A stretch of DNA of 64,000 nucleotides from Flavobacterium alvei (GTDB lineage Bacteria; Bacteroidota; Bacteroidia; Flavobacteriales; Flavobacteriaceae): the NCBI RefSeq assembly GCF_002920895.1, contig NZ_PQVG01000007.1, forward strand, positions 151,147 through 215,146. The letters are read 5' to 3'. The position numbers and the translations under genes were made by a program. The notes under the pieces are model-generated. The model saw only the letters and a program-made list of their open reading frames with translations. It ran no database searches and was not told the origin of the DNA. Of the stretch, positions 59,820 to 64,000 are shown in pieces (the stretch's first letter is position 1; each line of letters opens with the position of its first letter).

Positions 59820-61646
59820 TTAATTGTTTACTTTAATTTTTTCTACTTTTCTACCTTTGAAAGCAAAAATATATTCTCCATCTGAAGTAATATCGATTCC
59901 ATCTCCATATTGTGGACTACCACCTTTCCCTTTAGATTGCACCGACCCTTTGGTTTCGCCATTGGTCATATCGATTCCGTAAATGATGTTTTTGCTATTT
60001 CTTTGATCTCTCAAGAAATAATTATTACCTATGTGATAAAAATAATCCACTCCTTTGATTTTTTCGGTGGCATAGGCTCTTGAACCGTCTTTCTTGTTGT
60101 AAGCCGCTAGACCTTTTTCAGAAAGCACCACTACTTTGTCATCAAAATCGATAACGTCGGTCGCTTTTCCCACTCCCGCATCGTCGTGTTTTACATCGAA
60201 TAATTGTTTGCCCGAAGCAATGTCGTAGCAATAAAACTGGTCGCCATCACCAGCAAAAACGGTTTTATCTTCGTTCAAAATCATATCGGTAATGCGTTTG
60301 TCGAATTTATCGGAACGCCAAGCCAATTTTCCGTTGCTATCGTCCAAACAAACCAAGCCGTTTTTCTGTGCTTTGTAATCCCAATAGATATAAGGCACTC
60401 GCTGTTTGTAAGTTCCCCCCATTCCATCAGATCTGCTTTCCATTCTATACTCCTGAACTTGTACTTTTCCGCCTATTTGTATCAATACTTTATTGCCTGT
60501 TTTGTAAATATTGGGTACACAAAATGACCCAGTTACTTTCTCGGTAGCCCACAATAATTTACCCGAAGCTAAATCGTGTTTTTCGACATATTTCGTTCTA
60601 TCTCTGGTTCCTAACATCACGATATAAACCGCATTATCGGTAAATAAAGGTTCGGCAATGGTTCTATAATACTTTTTGCTTTGAGTATTCGAAAACATTC
60701 CACCTCCGCCGCCGTCCATATCATTTTCATAAATGGCTTCCCACAGTTTTTGTCCGTTATTGTAGTCATAAACCGTAAGTCCGTTGAGATACAAGAACAC
60801 TTTGTTGTCTTTAATCCACATATCCAAAATGGCTCTTCGGGTAACCAATTCTTTTTCTACAGTTCCCACAAAAGTGGCGTCCCACAAAATTTCACCGTTC
60901 GAAGCATTGATTCTTACCAATTGGTTTTTGAAACCTGCAAACAAAGCTCCCAAAGCCGTAGGTTTGAAATTGGCCAAAATGATTTCGTTTTTTTCTTTGT
61001 TGTAAATATATTTTCCAACTCCTCCTTTGAATCTATTGGTTTCCCAAATTTTTTCTCCTGTTTTGGCTTTCACCAAAATAATGGAGCCTTTTTGCGAAAT
61101 CATAAAAGCATCCAACTCTGAAATGTATTTCACGGTTTCCAATTCGCCTTGATCGGCACCTTCTTCGGCTTTAGTTCCTTTTGGAATCAAGTTTTGATAC
61201 GATTCTGAATTCCACAATTCTTTTCCGGTTTGAATGTCTAAACAGGCCACTCTGTCTGTTCCCAATTTGCGTTCATCGAAAAGAAAAAGATATCCTCCTT
61301 TATCAGCTCTCCATTGTGTATATTGATACTCCGATTTATTAGTACCGTTAGTGGTTAATTTTTTATAATCTCCATTCCACATTGCTTTTCCTGATGCGTC
61401 TAATACCGATGCTGAATTATCGTCGGTACCAATAACAATTTCGCCATCGTATCCACAAACTGCTAATCGGGTAGCTTTGTTTTCAAATTCTGATTCCCAA
61501 ACTGTGGCAAAGCTTCCTGTTTTTTTTCCGGCACCGCTGCCAGAAACTGCATTTTTGGCTTTATCCAAAAGTTTGCCGAATTGTGCCGAAGTTGGCGCTG
61601 TTGCCATCATACAGATGCTCAACATCAAAAGTGTTAGTTTCTTCAT
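59820..61646 (-). CDS. Exported PQQ-binding-like (BamB-type) beta-propeller protein
   Basis: 608 residues: signal peptide (LSICMMATAPTSAQ), then repeated blades with the PQQ-like DxxTGKxLW pattern (CLDIQTGKELWNSES, LVKAKTGEKIWETNR, RINASNGEILWDATF, DLASGKLLWATEKV, CLDDSNGKLAWRSDK, YDIASGKQLFDVKH). No quinoprotein active-site residues were recognised, so a structural or interaction role is more likely than dehydrogenase activity. Starts 24 nt after the 124-residue gene, from which it is probably expressed. Confidence 0.85.
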   Translation of the reverse strand: MKKLTLLMLSICMMATAPTSAQFGKLLDKAKNAVSGSGAGKKTGSFATVWESEFENKATRLAVCGYDGEIVIGTDDNSASVLDASGKAMWNGDYKKLTTNGTNKSEYQYTQWRADKGGYLFLFDERKLGTDRVACLDIQTGKELWNSESYQNLIPKGTKAEEGADQGELETVKYISELDAFMISQKGSIILVKAKTGEKIWETNRFKGGVGKYIYNKEKNEIILANFKPTALGALFAGFKNQLVRINASNGEILWDATFVGTVEKELVTRRAILDMWIKDNKVFLYLNGLTVYDYNNGQKLWEAIYENDMDGGGGGMFSNTQSKKYYRTIAEPLFTDNAVYIVMLGTRDRTKYVEKHDLASGKLLWATEKVTGSFCVPNIYKTGNKVLIQIGGKVQVQEYRMESRSDGMGGTYKQRVPYIYWDYKAQKNGLVCLDDSNGKLAWRSDKFDKRITDMILNEDKTVFAGDGDQFYCYDIASGKQLFDVKHDDAGVGKATDVIDFDDKVVVLSEKGLAAYNKKDGSRAYATEKIKGVDYFYHIGNNYFLRDQRNSKNIIYGIDMTNGETKGSVQSKGKGGSPQYGDGIDITSDGEYIFAFKGRKVEKIKVNN

Positions 61647-61670
61647 TTTTTTGCGTTTTTAGTTAATTAT

Positions 61671-62045
61671 TTAAAAAGTTACAGTGTATCGAATTTTATA
61701 ACGTTGTTGTTTTTGTAGTTTGAATTTGAATTTATAATTGATGATATAATCTAAAAGAAAATTAGTAAACGAAGGATTGTTGATATCGCTATCGACCTTG
61801 AAAAGTGTGGACACTTTTCCGCTTTGAATCACGCTAATGTCTGAGACAATTGTTCCTTTGACATCCTTAAATTTTTTGTCTTTTTGTTTAAGGAAATCCT
61901 TGTCTTTGAAAAGTTCATCCATTTCCTTGGTCACCATTTCGGTCACTTCTTCTTCGTCGGTCAACACTTTTTTCTGTGCAAAAACTGGTTCAGAAAATAG
62001 TAAGAGAAAAAGCCCAAGAAATAATATAAGTTGGTTTTTTTTCAT
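61671..62045 (-). CDS. Small exported protein with TonB-C-terminus-like domain
   Basis: 124 residues: signal peptide (LFLGLFLLLFSEPVFAQ), an acidic helix (TDEEEVTEMVTKEMDELFKD), then a domain with GTIVSDISVIQSGKVSTLFK and LDYIINYKFKFKLQKQQRY, which resembles the strand-helix-strand of TonB C-terminal domains. It is too short and lacks a membrane anchor for a real TonB. First gene of the pair with the PQQ-type propeller; a TACGAAR-type palindrome lies 62-77 nt upstream. Confidence 0.5.
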   Translation of the reverse strand: MKKNQLILFLGLFLLLFSEPVFAQKKVLTDEEEVTEMVTKEMDELFKDKDFLKQKDKKFKDVKGTIVSDISVIQSGKVSTLFKVDSDINNPSFTNFLLDYIINYKFKFKLQKQQRYKIRYTVTF

Positions 62046-62074
62046 AATGATTTGATTTGTTGGTTAGTACTTTA

Positions 62075-62122
62075 CAAATCTGCATCAATTATGTAATAGA
62101 ATCAATACGAAGAATTACGTAT
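62075..62122 (-). promoter_or_regulatory. Candidate 7-2-7 operator, promoter of the 124-residue gene
   Basis: TACGAAGAATTACGTA at 62107-62122 is a TACGAAR-type inverted repeat with one mismatch in the right half. On the minus strand CAGATTTG (62082-62075) fits TAnnTTTG at five of six fixed bases, 36 nt from the operator centre. No T-run follows it in the direction of transcription. Confidence 0.45.
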
Positions 62123-62125
62123 TTT

Positions 62126-63076
62126 TTAAAACTGAATTTGAGGAAACTGTTTTTGAATTTGCATCATTTTATCTTGAAGTTTGGATAAAAATTGCTGATG
62201 ACTTTCGGAATTGGGATTGAATGGTCGGTGCTGCAATCCTTTTTGAATGGTTTCGACTTCTTTCATAACAGAAAGACTTTCCTCAGAAATGGAAGTTTCT
62301 GAAAACCGTTGCCAAATATAATCAATCGCCACCTGACTCGGATGAATCATATCTTCGGCATAAAAACGATAATCACGAAGTTCGTCCATCATTATTTCGT
62401 AAGAAGGGAAATAGTTGTTAGTTGATAGTTGTTGGTTGATGGCTGTATGGATTGCTGTAATCAAATGCGCTTTACTTTGTTGGTTTTCTACAAAACCGTC
62501 TTTGAGGTGACGAACTGGCGAAACCGTGAAAATAATCGTCGCTTTTGGGTTCACTTTCTGGATTAAATCTAAAGTGTTTTGGATGGATTTTTCAATAGCA
62601 CCAACCGATAAAAGCTCCTTTCCAAATTGCTTTTGCGGCACTTTATGGCAATTCGCCACAATTTCTTTGGTTGCTATATTTCGATACACCCACGAAGTTC
62701 CGTAGGTAATTATAACGTGTGTGGATTCGGTTATTTGTAGCCTTGTCGATTCGAGAATTGTGTTTAAATTCAGCAATAATTCATCTTTATTTGAATGACT
62801 GCAATCGGAATGCACATCGAAACAATGCCAACGTTCATTATGAAAAAAAACGTCTTCCGCGCAAAATTGTTTTCCAGAAACGGCAAAATCTATTAGTTTT
62901 TCGATTGCTAATGGGTGAAATAAAATCCCAACAGGATTACAGGTGTTTTCGAACTTAAAATAATCGAATTTCTCCGCCATATTCACTGCAAAACAAGAAC
63001 CCAAAGACAGAATTTTAGAATCGTAATCTATTGGAAAATCGCTTTGAGGAATAGAAATTTTAGTTCTGAATTGCAT
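62126..63076 (-). CDS. GSCFA-domain protein
   Basis: 316 residues, cytoplasmic or without a clear signal peptide. Contains the defining motif LSLGSCFAVNMAEKF near residues 28-42, then NPVGILFHP, THVIITYGTSWVYRN, ATIIFTVSPVRHLKDG and DMIHPSQVAIDYIWQRF, as in GSCFA proteins. The fold resembles SGNH hydrolases, with GSCFA as nucleophile block and HPS as the catalytic His region. The substrate is unknown. Confidence 0.9.
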   Translation of the reverse strand: MQFRTKISIPQSDFPIDYDSKILSLGSCFAVNMAEKFDYFKFENTCNPVGILFHPLAIEKLIDFAVSGKQFCAEDVFFHNERWHCFDVHSDCSHSNKDELLLNLNTILESTRLQITESTHVIITYGTSWVYRNIATKEIVANCHKVPQKQFGKELLSVGAIEKSIQNTLDLIQKVNPKATIIFTVSPVRHLKDGFVENQQSKAHLITAIHTAINQQLSTNNYFPSYEIMMDELRDYRFYAEDMIHPSQVAIDYIWQRFSETSISEESLSVMKEVETIQKGLQHRPFNPNSESHQQFLSKLQDKMMQIQKQFPQIQF

Positions 63077-63100
63077 CTATTATTTTTTACAAAAATAGAA

Positions 63101-63892
63101 CTAATTATAGAATAATTGCGACTTTAAATGGTTGGAATCAGAACCACCAAATAGTATTTTTTCAGAGACAATTTCGGTTGGATACCCATTTGAATTGTAT
63201 TGGCATTGGCTATCGATTCGTTTTATGGAAGAAGTAATTTGGTCGTTATCAACATCCTTAACCGAGTAAACCTCTGTACTAACAACCTCATTATTAGTAG
63301 AAACTAATCTCGAGTAATCTAATAATTTAGTAAAACCCAAAATATTTTTCAATGCATTATTTTTGTAATCATATTGAATGTTGATTGTGTTTTTAATCAA
63401 AATCCCTGATCCTGCATCATCCTGAGTTTTATCGTCTTTCACTAGATTTCCGTTTTGAAAATACAAAATTCCGTGATAATTTTTAATTTCAGGCTTAGTA
63501 GCATCTTTGGTCAATTTCTCATAAGAAACTGAACCATCACTATTGTGAACATAATTTATTAGGTAATTATCTGAGGAAATTATTTTAGTCAATTGACCCT
63601 CCACAGAATAAGAATAGTCTAATGTATTGGTGTGTTGCGTAGTTTTATCTAATTCCACAACTTTTGTAATGAAATTGCCAGTATAATAAAATTTCAAAAG
63701 TTGGTCCACTTTGTCAATAGTTAGAATTTTATTTCCGTCGTAAATAAGATTTGTGGTGTTTGAAGTGCCATCAACTGAAACTTCAACTATCTTTTTTAAG
63801 AATGATGTTTGTTCAACAGTTTCTGTTGTGCAAGAACAAAGCGTCATTAAAACAACAACTAGAACACCAACTATTTTTTTTGCTTTATTCAT
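63101..63892 (-). CDS. Lipoprotein of unknown function
   Basis: About 263 residues from ATG 63892; the longer reading begins at a TTG and lacks a signal. Lipobox VVLMTLCSCTT. The mature part has repeated short strands with YD/NY-x-Y patterns (YDGNKILTIDKVDQLLKFYY, YSVEGQLTKIISSDNYLINY, YDYKNNALKNILGFTKLLDY, CQYNSNGYPTEIVSE), similar to RHS/YD-like wall-type repeats in Bacteroidetes lipoproteins. No enzyme motif. The last 108 bases of the window, upstream of it, hold no clear gene. Confidence 0.65.
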   Translation of the reverse strand: MNKAKKIVGVLVVVLMTLCSCTTETVEQTSFLKKIVEVSVDGTSNTTNLIYDGNKILTIDKVDQLLKFYYTGNFITKVVELDKTTQHTNTLDYSYSVEGQLTKIISSDNYLINYVHNSDGSVSYEKLTKDATKPEIKNYHGILYFQNGNLVKDDKTQDDAGSGILIKNTINIQYDYKNNALKNILGFTKLLDYSRLVSTNNEVVSTEVYSVKDVDNDQITSSIKRIDSQCQYNSNGYPTEIVSEKILFGGSDSNHLKSQLFYN

Positions 63893-64000
63893 ATAAACTT
63901 TTAAATCCTTTTGTCTTTCAAAAAACCAAGACTCTAATTTGGAATGCAAATCAACTTTATAAGTAGAATGCCTCCAAAATTCTCCGTTACAAACCTAATA

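Noticed and set aside
59820..61646. PQQ-dependent dehydrogenase
   Set aside because: Blades match the PQQ-like repeat, but no dehydrogenase active-site or heme motif is visible, so only a BamB-type propeller is called.
63893..64000. Possible partial gene at the right edge
   Set aside because: Only a short open stretch is available on the minus strand and no recognisable domain or start can be seen.

Overview
The window looks like chromosome of a facultatively denitrifying member of the Bacteroidetes, most likely a Flavobacterium-type species. Evidence: AT-rich DNA, several proteins with type IX secretion (T9SS) C-terminal sorting domains, the TAnnTTTG promoter box, many SPII lipoproteins, and a Sec/lipoprotein clade II nitrous oxide reductase. 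No rRNA, tRNA, CRISPR array or intact insertion sequence was recognised by eye.

1-9.5 kb (all minus strand) is a nitrite and nitric oxide reduction block: SCO-like protein (partial), formylglycine-generating-enzyme-like protein, cytochrome c and a NirK fused to a cytochrome c domain; then norC, norB, norQ, norD, a hemerythrin/PAS protein, norE and norF. 9.8-14 kb (plus) is ric (Fe-S repair), an anaerobic ribonucleotide reductase whose glycyl-radical domain is a separate 56-codon ORF, nrdG and an Rrf2/NsrR-like regulator. 14.1-18.6 kb holds a large flavoenzyme-like protein of unknown function, then nadA-nadB. 18.7-24.7 kb holds a copper-uptake module (OprC/NosA-like TonB receptor, Met/His-rich lipoprotein, small Cys protein), a Crp/Fnr regulator overlapping a His-rich membrane protein, and a fasciclin lipoprotein. 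24.9-31.5 kb (minus) is the nos operon: cytochrome c, nosZ, nosL fusion, nosD, nosF, nosY and a truncated hemoglobin.

31.7-43.4 kb is mixed housekeeping: two Spy-like proteins, hemL, a glucosaminidase, a D-cysteine desulfhydrase-like enzyme, two surface proteins, a DUF5522 protein, hutU, an ankyrin protein that looks inserted, and DUF4230. 43.5-63.9 kb (minus) is a surface-protein and signalling block: T9SS cargo, beta-propellers and a GSCFA protein around three TPR histidine kinases and two NarL/LuxR response regulators.

Two regulatory layers can be read from the DNA. (a) Seven FNR-type palindromes (TGAT-N4-ATCA) precede norC, ric, nirK, the flavoenzyme-like gene, the cytochrome-nosZ operon, a surface protein and, with one mismatch, the fnr gene itself. 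In all seven the centre lies about 33-34 nt upstream of a TAnnTTTG-like box. (b) Five 7-2-7 inverted repeats (TACGAAR or TTAGCCG half-sites) lie 35-36 nt upstream of a TAnnTTTG-like box in front of genes in the signalling block. These are candidate targets of the local NarL-type regulators. The split NrdD, the flavoenzyme-like FNR target, the OprC-like receptor and the 7-2-7 operator set are the most notable items.
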